Notes: a model not told the origin generated them from the letters alone. A DNA stretch of 64,000 bases from Cohnella mopanensis (GCF_022352055.1 NZ_JAKRWM010000010.1:248001-312000); one strand, 5' to 3'. Shown: positions 27,568 to 37,963, numbered from the stretch's first letter. Program-made: numbers and translations.

Positions 27568-28719
27568 TTATCTATTACGCAAACGAGCTGAAATGGTTGC
27601 AGTTATTTTCGCCAAATTATCGGCTTCTTCTCTAGTATTGCCCAAACCGAAGCTAAAACGTACGGCAGATGACACTCTTTCGGAAGAAATGTTCATTGCC
27701 GTCAGAACATGCGAAGGTTTCAAGGAACCCGAGTTGCACGCAGAACCCCCCGATGCTGACACACCAGCCAAATCAAGATTCATCAGCATGCTCTCGGATG
27801 AAATGCCGGTAAAGCTTAAGTTGAGGATATGGGGAAGCCGTTCGGTAGGATGCCCGTTGATTATGAACCGATCTTCGCCAAGCTGCTCCGTTAACCTCTG
27901 AAGGACGGCCTCTCGAATGCTTTCGACATGGTTCCATCGAGTTTGAAGCTGATCGTAGGCAAGCTCCGCCGCTTTCGCGAAAGCAACGATTCCGGCAATG
28001 TTTTCCGTTCCGGCTCTGCGGTTCCGTTCTTGCGAGCCTCCGAATAACAACGGTTGAAACGGGGTTCCCTTGCGGACATAGAGTAGGCCAACGCCTTGGG
28101 GGCCGTTGATTTTATGGGCGGAAAGGCTGAGGAAGTCAATCGGCATTTCCTTAAGGTCAAAAGAAAGATAACCAAATGCTTGTACCGCGTCGACATGCAT
28201 ATAAGCTTTATGCTTGCGAGCCCATTCGCCGATTTCGGCAATCGGCTGTATAGTCCCGGTTTCGTTGTTTCCGGCCATAACGCTGACGATCGCCGTCGTG
28301 TCGTTAATGGCAGCTTGCGCGTCCGCTACTGCAACGCGACCAAATTCATCGACAGGCAATACCGTCAGAGAGAAACCTTGGGCTTCCAACTGACGGCATG
28401 CGTTCAATACGGCGTGATGCTCGACCGCCGTCGTGACGATTCCGTTGCGCCCGCGCTTACGTTGCGCTAGAGCCGCTCCGAACAAGGCGGAATTATCGCT
28501 TTCCGTTCCGCTCCCTGTAAAAATAAGCTCTGAGGGTTCGCAATGAAGATGAGTAGCAAAGACGTCTCTGGCCGATGTTATCCGTTCTCTGGCAGCTCTC
28601 CCGCTGCTGTGCAGGCTGGAAGCATTGCCAGGCCCGAACGAGGCAGCCTCGATGTAGGCTTGAAGAACTTCCGGACTCATCGCCGTAGTCGCCGCGTGAT
28701 CGAAATAAATGGAATCCAT
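27568..28719 (-). CDS. Cysteine desulfurase (IscS/YrvO type)
   Basis: This 383-residue PLP enzyme moves sulfur from cysteine to an active-site persulfide. The PLP lysine is Lys203 in LSAHKINGPQG, and the persulfide cysteine is Cys328 in GGSACNSGS. The N-terminal YFDHAATT is typical. In B. subtilis YrvO is encoded beside mnmA and supplies sulfur for 2-thiouridine in tRNA. Here it lies downstream of cymR, while mnmA is divergent on the other side. The ATG at 28719 follows AAGGTG by 6 bases. Confidence 0.93.
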   Translation of the reverse strand: MDSIYFDHAATTAMSPEVLQAYIEAASFGPGNASSLHSSGRAARERITSARDVFATHLHCEPSELIFTGSGTESDNSALFGAALAQRKRGRNGIVTTAVEHHAVLNACRQLEAQGFSLTVLPVDEFGRVAVADAQAAINDTTAIVSVMAGNNETGTIQPIAEIGEWARKHKAYMHVDAVQAFGYLSFDLKEMPIDFLSLSAHKINGPQGVGLLYVRKGTPFQPLLFGGSQERNRRAGTENIAGIVAFAKAAELAYDQLQTRWNHVESIREAVLQRLTEQLGEDRFIINGHPTERLPHILNLSFTGISSESMLMNLDLAGVSASGGSACNSGSLKPSHVLTAMNISSERVSSAVRFSFGLGNTREEADNLAKITATISARLRNR

Positions 28720-28766
28720 GCCTTGCACCTTCTTGATAGGTAGTTCCTGACTTTTTGAATAAACCG

Positions 28767-29186
28767 TTAAATATAAAACATGTAGTTGTCTAGCTTGTCC
28801 TCGCCCTTAAAGGTAATCAGATCGTGAAGAGTCGTAGAATCGAGCACTTCCGCGATGCTATCCCTAATTCTCAGCCAGAGATCCCGCTTGGCCGGATCGT
28901 CTTCTTCCGTAAAATCAACGGGGCTGATCGGTCCTTCCAAGATGCGAATGACGTCTCCCGAGGAAATCGTTTCTGGATCTTTGGACAGAATATAACCGCC
29001 GTAAGCTCCTCTAACGCTTTTGACCAGTCCGGCGTTGCGTAATGGAGCGATCAGTTGCTCGAGATAATGCTCGGATAAGCCATTCTTCTCCGCAATGCTT
29101 TTTAATGAAATCGGCCCCTCGCCGAATTTAGCCGCAAGTTCCATCATGATCGTTAAGCCGTAGCGGCCTTTCGTCGAAATTTTCAA
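28767..29186 (-). CDS. cymR: Rrf2-family cysteine metabolism repressor CymR
   Basis: This protein of about 139 residues is a winged-helix regulator. It opens KISTKGRYGLTIMMELA and has the recognition region LSEHYLEQLIAPLRNAGLV, then RGAYGGYIL. It lacks the three cysteines of Fe-S-binding IscR and ends DNYMFYI as CymR does. In B. subtilis CymR, with O-acetylserine sulfhydrylase, represses cysteine uptake and synthesis genes. By homology the start is the TTG at 29186 (GGGTG upstream); an ATG at 29204 is in frame but poorly supported. It lies 47 bases before iscS in the same direction. Confidence 0.92.
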   Translation of the reverse strand: MKISTKGRYGLTIMMELAAKFGEGPISLKSIAEKNGLSEHYLEQLIAPLRNAGLVKSVRGAYGGYILSKDPETISSGDVIRILEGPISPVDFTEEDDPAKRDLWLRIRDSIAEVLDSTTLHDLITFKGEDKLDNYMFYI

Positions 29187-29251
29187 AAGAACACCCGCTT
29201 TCATGCCTTGAGCATAGAATAAGTTGCCTTATGTCTAATTCTCGTTGTTAA

Positions 29252-29268
29252 ATGGGGGGTATCCCCAT
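29252..29268. repeat. Palindrome in the cymR/mnmA intergenic region
   Basis: ATGGGG (29252-29257, taking the base at 29252 as A of an A-T-GGGGGG run) and CCCCAT (29263-29268) form a short GC-rich palindrome about 65 bp upstream of cymR. It may be an operator for either divergent gene. No family consensus is matched. Confidence 0.35.
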
Positions 29269-29413
29269 ATTAAATCTATGTTATCACATCATCTCCCTTT
29301 TTGGTCAAAAAAAACGTGACATATTCATGAAAGAGCCCTTTAGATGTGAGAATTCTAAGGTAATATGCTAAAATAATAACGAATCAGATATGGTTTGCAG
29401 TAAGGAGAGATGA

Positions 29414-30583
<1,170 letters not shown>

Positions 30584-30595
30584 TGTTCAAACGAC

Positions 30596-30621
30596 AAAAA
30601 AAGGGGCCGAGAGGCCCCTTT
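30596..30621. terminator. Bidirectional terminator between mnmA and yebC
   Basis: A 9-bp perfect stem (30600-30608 with 30613-30621) has a GAGA loop. Seven A lie to the left, which form the T-run for the minus-strand yebC gene. Confidence 0.88.
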
Positions 30622-30653
30622 AATGTTTGTACGTTATGTTTACGGTCAAATGC

Positions 30654-31400
30654 TTAGCCTAAACGGTGCATTTCATCGTCGCTAATCTCGAAATTATGAT
30701 AGACGTCTTGTACGTCGTCGTTGTCATCGAAAGCTTCCATCATCTTCAATAGCTTATCCGCGTTCTCGCCTTCGGCAGCTACCGTATTTTGCGGCAACCA
30801 ACGAACTCCCGCCGTCTCGAACGAATAACCCGCCGCTTCAAGGTTGCTCTTCACGGTGTCGAAGTCTTCCGGTGCCGTCAGAATCTCGAAGCTATCTTCT
30901 CCTACGACTACGTCTTCCGCTCCGGCTTCCAGCATTTCCATCATGAAGCTATCTTCGTCCCGGTCGTCATCCTCATCGCGTGTAATGACTAGCAAACCTT
31001 TCTGATCAAACATGTAGGAAACGCAACCCGATTCCCCCATGTTTCCTCCGCGTTTACCGAAGATCGAACGAACGTCTGCCGCCGTGCGGTTACGGTTATC
31101 CGTCAAGCACTTCACCATGATGGCTACGCCGCCCGGACCATATCCTTCATACAGGACATCTTCGTAATCAACGCCGTCGGTACCGCCCGCCGCTTTCTTG
31201 ATCGCTCTTTCAATATTATCAGCCGGCATTTGGATCGCACGCGCGCTTGCAATGGCGGATTTAAGTCCGGAATTGGCCTCAGGGTTAGTCCCGCCCCTGC
31301 GTGCTTGTACGTAAATCTCGCGAGCCAGCTTAACGAAACGATTGTTTTTGGCTTGGTCCGCTTTGCCTTTGCGACCAGCAAAAAGCTTGAATTTTGGCAT
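30654..31400 (-). CDS. YebC/PmpR family regulatory protein
   Basis: This 248-residue cytoplasmic protein has the YebC three-domain layout. Signature stretches are NRFVKLAREIYVQARRGG, MPADNIERAIKKAAGG, YEGYGPGGVAIMVKCLTDN and IFGKRGGNMGESGCVSYMF. YebC proteins were described as transcription regulators, and some members act in translation at proline stretches; which applies here is not known. The N-terminus (PKFKLFAGRKGKAD) differs from the usual GHSKWxNIKHRK start, marking a distinct subgroup. A terminator shared with mnmA follows. Confidence 0.93.
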   Translation of the reverse strand: MPKFKLFAGRKGKADQAKNNRFVKLAREIYVQARRGGTNPEANSGLKSAIASARAIQMPADNIERAIKKAAGGTDGVDYEDVLYEGYGPGGVAIMVKCLTDNRNRTAADVRSIFGKRGGNMGESGCVSYMFDQKGLLVITRDEDDDRDEDSFMMEMLEAGAEDVVVGEDSFEILTAPEDFDTVKSNLEAAGYSFETAGVRWLPQNTVAAEGENADKLLKMMEAFDDNDDVQDVYHNFEISDDEMHRLG

Positions 31401-31488
31401 AACCTTTACCCCCGAGTGACATTAGTATCAATAAAACCCAGAAATAGTGTACCATTATGCCGCCGACAAGGTCAAAGGAATAGACAAT

Positions 31489-31516
31489 AAAACCCCTAGC
31501 AAGGGCTAGGGGTTTT
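31489..31516 (-). terminator. Terminator of the cold-shock gene
   Basis: A 12-bp stem (31489-31500 with 31505-31516) has a 4-base loop. T-rich arms close the base on the minus strand. Confidence 0.82.
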
Positions 31517-31560
31517 ACTGCTAATTCGTGATATGATAATAAGTCAACGCATCGCGCGAC

Positions 31561-31758
31561 TTACAGTTTAACCACGTTAGACGCTTGTGGACCACGATTG
31601 CCTTGAGTAATTTCAAATTCAACCGCTTGGCCTTCTTCCAAGGTTTTGAAGCCGTCGCCTTGGATTGCAGAGAAGTGAACGAATACATCGTTTCCGTCCT
31701 CGATGGAGATAAAACCGTAGCCTTTCTCCGCGTTAAACCACTTAACTGTTCCTCTCAA
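31561..31758 (-). CDS. Cold-shock domain protein (CspB-like)
   Basis: This 65-residue OB-fold RNA/DNA chaperone has RNP1 as KGYGFISIE (13-21) and RNP2 as VFVHFSAI (26-33). It melts mRNA structure and acts as an antiterminator in the cold. It is monocistronic with its own terminator. The ATG follows TAGGAGGT. Bacilli have several such paralogues, so no single symbol is assigned. Confidence 0.96.
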   Translation of the reverse strand: MRGTVKWFNAEKGYGFISIEDGNDVFVHFSAIQGDGFKTLEEGQAVEFEITQGNRGPQASNVVKL

Positions 31759-31850
31759 ATGAAAAACCTCCTAAAATCTCGCCGTCAAGCGGCGAATACG
31801 ATAATTATAACCGAAATTACCCATTTTTGCAAGATAGACGGATTCGTCCA

Positions 31851-32567
31851 TTATGCCAATTTAACCAGTCGTAGCAAGGGACTTTGGACTGGCGTGAAGG
31901 GTAATCCGCTAGGCAAATACTCTGCATGGGCAACATCCTCAAGCTCTCTCAAAATATCCGAAATGAAAGAGCAAGGCTCCCATTTCAAGGAAACTAAAGG
32001 ATATATTCGCAACTCTCCGCCCGGGCGCAATACGCGAATCAACTCCGCTAACGCGTCTGCATGAAATTTCTCCCCGAAAGCGTCTGCGTATAGGAAAAGG
32101 AAATGGCTGCACAAGACCAAACCAAACGTATCTGTTTCAAACGGCAAGTTCGGAAGCGAGGCGGCCAAATACCTCGATCTCGCGTCTTCCTTGCGGAAAT
32201 CTTCCGCGAAGAGCTCCAGGGATCGCTCTCTTAACTTGCGATGTTGTTCCAGGGAGCCGTAGAAGCTCCAGTCGAATTGATCCGAGATCGCCGCGAGTTT
32301 GGCGGTAGAAACCTCGATCTCCCGATATCCGGAAGCGATTACGCTCTCGGTGAGTCCTTCGTAGTAAGGATCAGCGGCATACGCGCTTACTCCCATGGCG
32401 TTAAGCTGGGCGGTAAACGATGACGCCCCTCCGGCGACATCGAGTACGGGCCCGGCATTCCAGTTCGTCTCGGAAAGATTGAACATCGCGCGATACTCCT
32501 CGAATGATCGGCAGGTCGATGCGACTCCGACTTGCGGGTAAGCTTGCAGCGCAGATTTGTTTTCCAT
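31851..32567 (-). CDS. Class I SAM-dependent methyltransferase
   Basis: This protein of about 238 residues has a Rossmann methyltransferase core. Motif I is VLDVAGGASSF near residue 42, followed by an acidic AADPYYE at the end of strand 2. TFGLVLCSHFLFLY is motif IV, and LIRVLRPGGELRIYPLV is the post-motif with the typical LRPGG turn. The insert between them is rich in charged residues. The ATG at 32567 follows GGAGAACG. The substrate is unknown and neighbours give no clue. Confidence 0.82.
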   Translation of the reverse strand: MENKSALQAYPQVGVASTCRSFEEYRAMFNLSETNWNAGPVLDVAGGASSFTAQLNAMGVSAYAADPYYEGLTESVIASGYREIEVSTAKLAAISDQFDWSFYGSLEQHRKLRERSLELFAEDFRKEDARSRYLAASLPNLPFETDTFGLVLCSHFLFLYADAFGEKFHADALAELIRVLRPGGELRIYPLVSLKWEPCSFISDILRELEDVAHAEYLPSGLPFTPVQSPLLRLVKLA

Positions 32568-32797
32568 TGTTTCGTTCTCCTCTCGGCTCGTCAATCTAAG
32601 ACTCGGCTCAGCTCGTCTCTTCACATTCCCACTCACCATTACGAAGCAACTTATGCTTCTTTAAGGGTGAATTTGTAGTAGAATCCCATATATCTCATCT
32701 TATGTCAACCTATATTTTCCAGCGTTACGTTGATTTCTACGCCCATCTCTTCTATGATGAGAAAAACGGCACGCGATGCCTAGATCAGGAGAAGATT

Positions 32798-33031
32798 ATG
32801 TTCACTAAACATACCGTCTATAAGCACGATAACTACAATATGCTGACTGTAGAAGTACAAGGAAAAACGCTCGTCGTAAGGGAAATATCCGATCAATGGG
32901 GCGAGATCTGCCACAAATTCGTTAGCCGTCCGGAAATGATGGATTGGGCCGAGAAAAGATTTCTGCCCGAAGATTTCCCCGATGGCGAAGAAGGTCTCCG
33001 CGCTACGATGGAGAAAATGAAAGACATCTAA
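32798..33031 (+). CDS. Conserved hypothetical small protein
   Basis: This is a 77-residue soluble protein starting MFTKHTVYKHDNYNMLTVEV and ending in an acidic helical tail (DGEEGLRATMEKMKDI). AGGAGA at 32787-32792 supports the ATG at 32798; the open frame extends 32 codons upstream without a ribosome binding site. I do not recognise a family. A small membrane protein gene follows 33 bases downstream, so the two may be co-transcribed. Confidence 0.65.
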   Translation: MFTKHTVYKHDNYNMLTVEVQGKTLVVREISDQWGEICHKFVSRPEMMDWAEKRFLPEDFPDGEEGLRATMEKMKDI

Positions 33032-33064
33032 TCGCAAACCGCGGGGAAGGAGTTGCGTGCTTTT

Positions 33065-33244
33065 ATGAACTCGGAGTCGAATATCATTTTCATCATTGCA
33101 TCCTTTAGCTTAGCCGTAGTACTCATTCTGTCCCGGGAGCGTATCCCCGGGCCTCTGCGTCGTCCCATGGCGATCCTATCGATCCTATTCGTGCTCTTCG
33201 CCTTCTTCCTAATTGTCTATAGCTTCGTTCGGTTAGGCACATAG
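33065..33244 (+). CDS. Small two-helix membrane protein
   Basis: This protein of about 59 residues has two hydrophobic helices (about 6-22 and 36-55) joined by a basic loop SRERIPGPLRRP. GGAAGGAG at 33045-33052 is 12 bases before the ATG. I recognise no family. It lies between the hypothetical protein and pepF on the same strand. Its size, topology and basic loop are like many Bacilli small membrane proteins of unknown role. Confidence 0.6.
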   Translation: MNSESNIIFIIASFSLAVVLILSRERIPGPLRRPMAILSILFVLFAFFLIVYSFVRLGT

Positions 33245-33319
33245 CGGCAGGTGAACTGATAATGCGCCTTGGTAAGGACATACTATTCCGGTAACTCATT
33301 CCGTTCCCGGAGGCGCTCT

Positions 33320-33475
33320 ATGAAGATTTTCGCTATCTCGCTCTCCGCCACTGCAGTGGTGATTTCGATTCTATGCACCGTCGCGACGACTAACGCCACT
33401 TTCGCGACAACCAGAATTTCAATTGCGGAAAATGATTCTAACCCTAGTCCAATAATCAGGAGGTTGAGCTCTCCC
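33320..33475 (+). other. In-frame signal-peptide-like N-terminal extension of pepF with its own ribosome binding site
   Basis: An ATG at 33320 lies 6 bases after GGAGG (33309-33313), better spaced than the site before the family-type start at 33476. It opens MKIFAISLSATAVVISILCT, with a basic residue, a long hydrophobic core, and a possible signal peptidase site near TTNA. The frame continues without a stop into PepF. This could give an exported or membrane-anchored form. PepF is normally cytoplasmic, so the alternative is chance. Confidence 0.45.
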
Positions 33476-35266
33476 ATGAGTCAAGTTGCCAAAAGAAAAG
33501 AAGTCCTGCAGGAAAATCGTTGGAAATTGGAAGATTTGTATCCGAACCAAGCCGCTTGGGACGCCGAATTCAAACGCGTCAAAAGCGAGCTCGGTGAAAT
33601 CTCGGCCTATCAAGGCAAGCTTCAGGACGCGGCGTCCATCGCCCGCTGCTTCGCGCTGGAGGATGACCTTTCTCTCTTGACCGAGCGCCTCTACGTGTAC
33701 GCCAACATGCGCCATCATGAAGATACGGCAGAGCCAAGCTATCAAGCATTGTCTGAGAAATCCAAAAAGATAAGCGTTGAAGTTAGCGAAGCCACTTCTT
33801 TCATTACCCCGGAAATACTCAGCTTATCCGAGCAACAATTGACGGACCTTATCGCGGATCCCGCTTTGGCCAAATATAAGCGTACGCTGGAAGAGATGCT
33901 TCGTCAGAAGCCGCATATATTATCCAAGAATGAAGAATCGCTGCTTGCACAAGTAGGCAACGTCTCGCAAGCTCCCGGTACCATATTCGGAATGCTGAAC
34001 AACGCCGATCTTAAGTTCCCGAAAGTGAAAAACGAAAAAGGCGAAGAAGTCGAACTTACGCATGGCCGCTACATTCAGTTTCTGGAGAGCAAAGATCAGA
34101 ACGTTCGGCGGGAAGCTTTCAAAGCGATGTACGATACTTACGGCAAATGGCGTAACACGTTGGCTTCTACTCTGAATGCCAACGTTACCAAAAACATATT
34201 TTATGCGAAAGCCCGCCACTATCCATCGGCATTGGAAATGTCGCTTTTCGGAGATAATATTCCGCAATCCGTATACGACAATTTGATCTCGACGATCCAT
34301 GAGTATTTGCCGCTCATGCACCGGTACATGGATTTGCGCAAAAAGCTGCTCAAGCTCGACGAGCTACATATGTATGATCTGTTCGCCCCGCTTGTCGAAG
34401 AGTTCGATATGGAGATCTCCTACGAGGATGCGAAGAAAAAAGTATACGAAAGCCTCGCGCCTCTTGGAGACGATTACCGCAAAGTGCTGCAAGAAGGCTT
34501 CGACAGCGGCTGGATCGACATCTACGAGAACGAAGGCAAGCGTAGCGGAGCTTACAGCTGGGGTGCTTTCGGCACGCATCCGTACGTTCTCTTGAACCAT
34601 AATGACAACCTGAACAGCATGTTCACGTTGACGCACGAGATGGGTCATGCGCTGCATTCTTATTATTCCGACAGTCACAATGAATATCGCGACGCGCAAT
34701 ATACGATATTCCTAGCGGAAGTAGCTTCCACGCTGAATGAAGCGCTGCTCATGAACAACTTGCTGGAAAAGTCGACGGATCCGAAGGAAAAAATGTACCT
34801 TCTCACTTATTACGCCGACCAGTTCCGGACGACCGTATTCCGTCAAACGATGTTCGCGGAGTTCGAGAAAATCATCCACGAGAAAGCGGAAAGCGGCGAA
34901 GCGTTAACACCGCAGGAGCTCAGCTCGATCTATTATGACTTGAATTTGCGTTATTACGGCAAGGGCATGGTCGTTGATAAGGATATCGAAATGGAATGGG
35001 CTCGTATTCCGCATTTCTACAACAGCTTCTACGTGTACAAATACGCAACGGGTTTCTCCGCCGCGACGAGCTTCGCCAAGCAAATCCTGGACGAAGGAAA
35101 GCCTGCGGTCGATCGCTACCTCGGCTTCTTGCAAAGCGGCGGCAAAGATTACTCCATCAATATCCTGAAGAAAGCCGGAGTCGATATGTCGACGCCGGAA
35201 CCTATTCGCCAAGCGATGAGCGTATTCGAAGGGCTTATTGAACAAATGGAGCAATTGACGAAGTAA
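33476..35266 (+). CDS. pepF: Oligoendopeptidase F
   Basis: This M3-family zinc metallopeptidase has 596 residues from the ATG at 33476. It cuts peptides of roughly 7-17 residues, usually in the cytoplasm. The zinc motif HEMGH is at 387-391 (FTLTHEMGHALHSYY), and the third ligand Glu lies in EVASTLNEAL about 25 residues on. The N-terminal helical domain starts RWKLEDLYPNQ. AGGAGG at 33458-33463 precedes this ATG by 12 bases, a little long; an upstream in-frame ATG at 33320 is described separately. A terminator lies about 190 bases downstream. Confidence 0.95.
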   Translation: MSQVAKRKEVLQENRWKLEDLYPNQAAWDAEFKRVKSELGEISAYQGKLQDAASIARCFALEDDLSLLTERLYVYANMRHHEDTAEPSYQALSEKSKKISVEVSEATSFITPEILSLSEQQLTDLIADPALAKYKRTLEEMLRQKPHILSKNEESLLAQVGNVSQAPGTIFGMLNNADLKFPKVKNEKGEEVELTHGRYIQFLESKDQNVRREAFKAMYDTYGKWRNTLASTLNANVTKNIFYAKARHYPSALEMSLFGDNIPQSVYDNLISTIHEYLPLMHRYMDLRKKLLKLDELHMYDLFAPLVEEFDMEISYEDAKKKVYESLAPLGDDYRKVLQEGFDSGWIDIYENEGKRSGAYSWGAFGTHPYVLLNHNDNLNSMFTLTHEMGHALHSYYSDSHNEYRDAQYTIFLAEVASTLNEALLMNNLLEKSTDPKEKMYLLTYYADQFRTTVFRQTMFAEFEKIIHEKAESGEALTPQELSSIYYDLNLRYYGKGMVVDKDIEMEWARIPHFYNSFYVYKYATGFSAATSFAKQILDEGKPAVDRYLGFLQSGGKDYSINILKKAGVDMSTPEPIRQAMSVFEGLIEQMEQLTK

Positions 35267-35459
35267 AAGCAATATCAATCTCGTGGGAGATTGCGTTCCT
35301 TGCCACTCGAATCCTTCTCCCTCGCCTTCCAGCATCCCGTTAGCGGCTTAAACACGCTTGATCGGCTCTTGCCTACTTCGCATGGCACGGCAAGCAGCAC
35401 GCGGCTCATATCACGTCCTTAAGGCAACGCGAGGGCTGGTAATCGAGCTGAAATACGTA

Positions 35460-35498
35460 GAGGCTGTCTCATAAGTCATTTATGAGCAGCCTCTTTTT
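35460..35498 (+). terminator. Rho-independent terminator downstream of pepF
   Basis: GAGGCTG (35460-35466) pairs with CAGCCTC (35487-35493), with a further inner CTCATAA/TTTATGAG stem, then TTTTT. Confidence 0.85.
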
Positions 35499-35546
35499 GT
35501 TATAGATCAGAGTCACAACAATGCGGGATCGAGCAAAATCGAAAAA

Positions 35547-36080
35547 TTATATGTCCAACAATACCCGCCAAGCTGCCAGCCGATCATCGAAACCTCTGTA
35601 ATCCTTCGTGGGGATCGGGCTCGTCGAAGGCAGGCGAAGCAGCTTTCTTCCCATGATTTCCGGGTGCGAACCGTAATGCTTCTTCAGCTCCGAATACGAT
35701 TTCGTGCCGTTGCAGACAAGAGCTTCTACATTGGGATATTGGGCTAGCAACCCCGGAAGATCATTCGGGACGGCCCCCTTGATGTCGCTGTCCAGGCTCC
35801 CTTCCCGCTCGCAGCTCGCGATGACGTCCCACAAGGCAACCCCGTGATCCATTGCGAATCGGAGTCTCTCTTCATACCCCGTATCCGGCCTCCTGCCCTC
35901 CCCGAACAACGCGTACACGATCGGCCACAAATAATTGCGGGCGTTCCCGTAATATTGTTGGGATCTCAAGGATGCGACGCCCGGCATGCTACCCAGGATC
36001 AATATTCGCGAGCCGGTATCGATAACCGGCGGAAATGAGGAAACGATCAAATCGGTGCCCTCCCCTTCGCTTTGCTCCAC
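35547..36080 (-). CDS. DNA glycosylase, UDG superfamily family 6 (hypoxanthine-DNA glycosylase type)
   Basis: This 177-residue protein has a uracil-DNA glycosylase fold. Motif 1 is LILGSMPGVASLR (about 28-40), followed by QQYYGNARNYLWPI, a hallmark of the family that removes hypoxanthine (deaminated adenine) from DNA. VALWDVIASCEREGSLDSDI and the C-terminal LPSTSPIPT motif 2 region also fit. It acts in base excision repair. The start is a GTG at 36080 with a weak ribosome binding site. It stands alone between terminators. Confidence 0.83.
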   Translation of the reverse strand: MEQSEGEGTDLIVSSFPPVIDTGSRILILGSMPGVASLRSQQYYGNARNYLWPIVYALFGEGRRPDTGYEERLRFAMDHGVALWDVIASCEREGSLDSDIKGAVPNDLPGLLAQYPNVEALVCNGTKSYSELKKHYGSHPEIMGRKLLRLPSTSPIPTKDYRGFDDRLAAWRVLLDI

Positions 36081-36103
36081 CTATTTTCTCATGAATCGTT
36101 CCG

Positions 36104-36143
36104 AAAAAACAAAAAAGCGCGAATCTCTTTAGGAGAAGGCGCT
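36104..36143 (-). terminator. Terminator of the CUT1 sugar ABC operon
   Basis: An imperfect stem (AGCGC at 36116-36120 with GCGCT at 36139-36143, plus inner CTC/GAG) is followed on the minus strand by six T and a further T-rich run. Confidence 0.7.
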
Positions 36144-36170
36144 AGTTCGTTCGTATTGAAGATTTCCCAC

Positions 36171-37001
36171 TTAGCCTTTAACGCCACCCGCGGTCAATCC
36201 TTCGATGATCGTTTTTTGCAAGAACGCGTAGATAACCAGAATTGGCAATACGCTAATTACGATACCGGTAAATACCAAGGGATAACTCGTTTGGAACGCG
36301 TCGCGGAAACCGACCATTCCGGTCGGGAGCGTGCGCAAGTTGTCCTTGCTAATGAAAAAGTTCGAGAGCAAATATTCGTTCCAGTTTCCTAGAAGGTTAA
36401 TGATAAATACCGTTACGAGTGCCGGTACAGTCAACGGAAGGATAATTCTAAAGAAAGATCCGATAACCCCTAGCCCGTCCACAATTGCCGCTTCTTCCAT
36501 TTCCTGAGGGATAGCCTTCATGAAAGCGACGATAAGCAATACGCTGAACGGCAACGCCCCCGCCGTATAAGGCAAGAACAAGGCCCAGTGGGTGTTGAGG
36601 ATTCCCATTTTCTGAACAAGAATATATTGCGCGATAAACAGTACGTTACCCGGTATGAGCATCCCCAGCAAAATAAACTGATAGATGATCTTGCTCATAC
36701 GTTTTAATCTCATGCGGGCGATGGCATAAGCTGTCATTGCGGAAAGCAGGATAGCAGCAACGGCAGCCGACAAGGATAGATAGGCGCTGTTAAAGAAATA
36801 ACGGCTGATTTTCGCTTGCGACCAGGCATCCGCGAAATTCTCGAACATCAGCTTTTTCGGCAAACCGAATGGCGCAGTTACGATCTGATCGTTCGTTTCT
36901 TTTAAGGACGAGAGCAACACGAACACGAAAGGAAACAAAATAATGAATACGTAGACGATCAGCACGAGATGGGGCAAGACTTTTTTTATGACTTTAGGCA
37001 T
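36171..37001 (-). CDS. Carbohydrate ABC transporter permease (MalG-like)
   Basis: This 276-residue inner-membrane subunit of a CUT1 sugar importer has six predicted helices. The cytoplasmic EAA loop EEAAIVDGLGVIGSFFRIILPL is where the ATPase docks. Its ATG overlaps the last base of the upstream permease stop (TGATG), so translation is coupled. The operon is binding protein-MalF-MalG with no ATPase; in Bacilli one MsmX-type ATPase often serves many such importers. No sugar enzyme is linked, so the substrate is open. Confidence 0.92.
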   Translation of the reverse strand: MPKVIKKVLPHLVLIVYVFIILFPFVFVLLSSLKETNDQIVTAPFGLPKKLMFENFADAWSQAKISRYFFNSAYLSLSAAVAAILLSAMTAYAIARMRLKRMSKIIYQFILLGMLIPGNVLFIAQYILVQKMGILNTHWALFLPYTAGALPFSVLLIVAFMKAIPQEMEEAAIVDGLGVIGSFFRIILPLTVPALVTVFIINLLGNWNEYLLSNFFISKDNLRTLPTGMVGFRDAFQTSYPLVFTGIVISVLPILVIYAFLQKTIIEGLTAGGVKG

Positions 37002-37882
37002 CAGTACTCGACCCTTTCCTGCCTTCTGGCAAACACGATTTGGTAAATCGCCGTCAAGAGCAAGGCGATGGCGAAGATCATGATGGAGAGGGCGGTGCCA
37101 TAACCATATTCACCGTACTTCATCGCTTTATTGACCATATAAGAAGCCATAACTTCCGTTGCGCCAGCCGGACCTCCGTTCGTCATAACAAGGACGATGT
37201 CGACGACTCGCATCGCGCCGGCGATGGAAAGCATTACTACTATCGATATAACAGGCATGATGAGCGGTGTCGTAATCCGGACTGCTCTTTGGAAGCCCGT
37301 TGCCCCATCGATCTCCGCCGCCTCGTTGATTTCCTTCGGAATAGCCAAAATGGCTGCGAGCACTAATACGATATAAAATCCCATCCACTGCCAAGCATTC
37401 GTAATCAGAATGGAGAGCAGCGCCCATTTCGTATCGGATAACCAATAAATCGGTTCAATGCCGAACCAACTAAGAAATTTGTTGAAAAACCCGATGCTCG
37501 GATGATACATGAAACCCCACAAAATACCGATAATCGATGTGGACAAAATGGAAGGCATAAATACTGTCGTCTTGTAAAAACCCTGCAAACGTTTTACGCC
37601 GCTAATAAGCAGCGAGAACAGAATAATCAAAGGAACTTGTAAGAAAACCGAGAAAAGAATGAAAAACATGTTGTTTTTGACGGAAATCCAGAAATCGTCA
37701 TCCTGAAACGCTCGTTCGAAATTTCCGAAACCGATAAAATTAGCAGTCGTCAATGCGTTCCAATCCGTTAATCCGTAATAAGCCGATTGGATGACGGGAT
37801 AAATAAAGAACAATCCGTACAGGCCGATCGTCGGCAGTACAAAGAGCAGGTATACATATGGATTTCTCAAAGTTTTGTTCAT
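37001..37882 (-). CDS. Carbohydrate ABC transporter permease (MalF-like)
   Basis: This 293-residue six-helix permease pairs with the MalG-like protein. The EAA loop is NEAAEIDGATGFQRAVRITTPL near residues 185-205. The periplasmic-type loop between helices 1 and 2 (TDWNALTTANFIGFGNFERAF) is typical of CUT1 MalF proteins. It starts 81 bases after the binding-protein stop. Confidence 0.92.
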   Translation of the reverse strand: MNKTLRNPYVYLLFVLPTIGLYGLFFIYPVIQSAYYGLTDWNALTTANFIGFGNFERAFQDDDFWISVKNNMFFILFSVFLQVPLIILFSLLISGVKRLQGFYKTTVFMPSILSTSIIGILWGFMYHPSIGFFNKFLSWFGIEPIYWLSDTKWALLSILITNAWQWMGFYIVLVLAAILAIPKEINEAAEIDGATGFQRAVRITTPLIMPVISIVVMLSIAGAMRVVDIVLVMTNGGPAGATEVMASYMVNKAMKYGEYGYGTALSIMIFAIALLLTAIYQIVFARRQERVEY

Positions 37883-37963
37883 GGTTCCCCCACCCTGATG
37901 ACGAGAGAGGAACCGCCCAATCTGAGCGGGCGGAACCTCGTCGTCGTTATCGCTGAATTAGGA

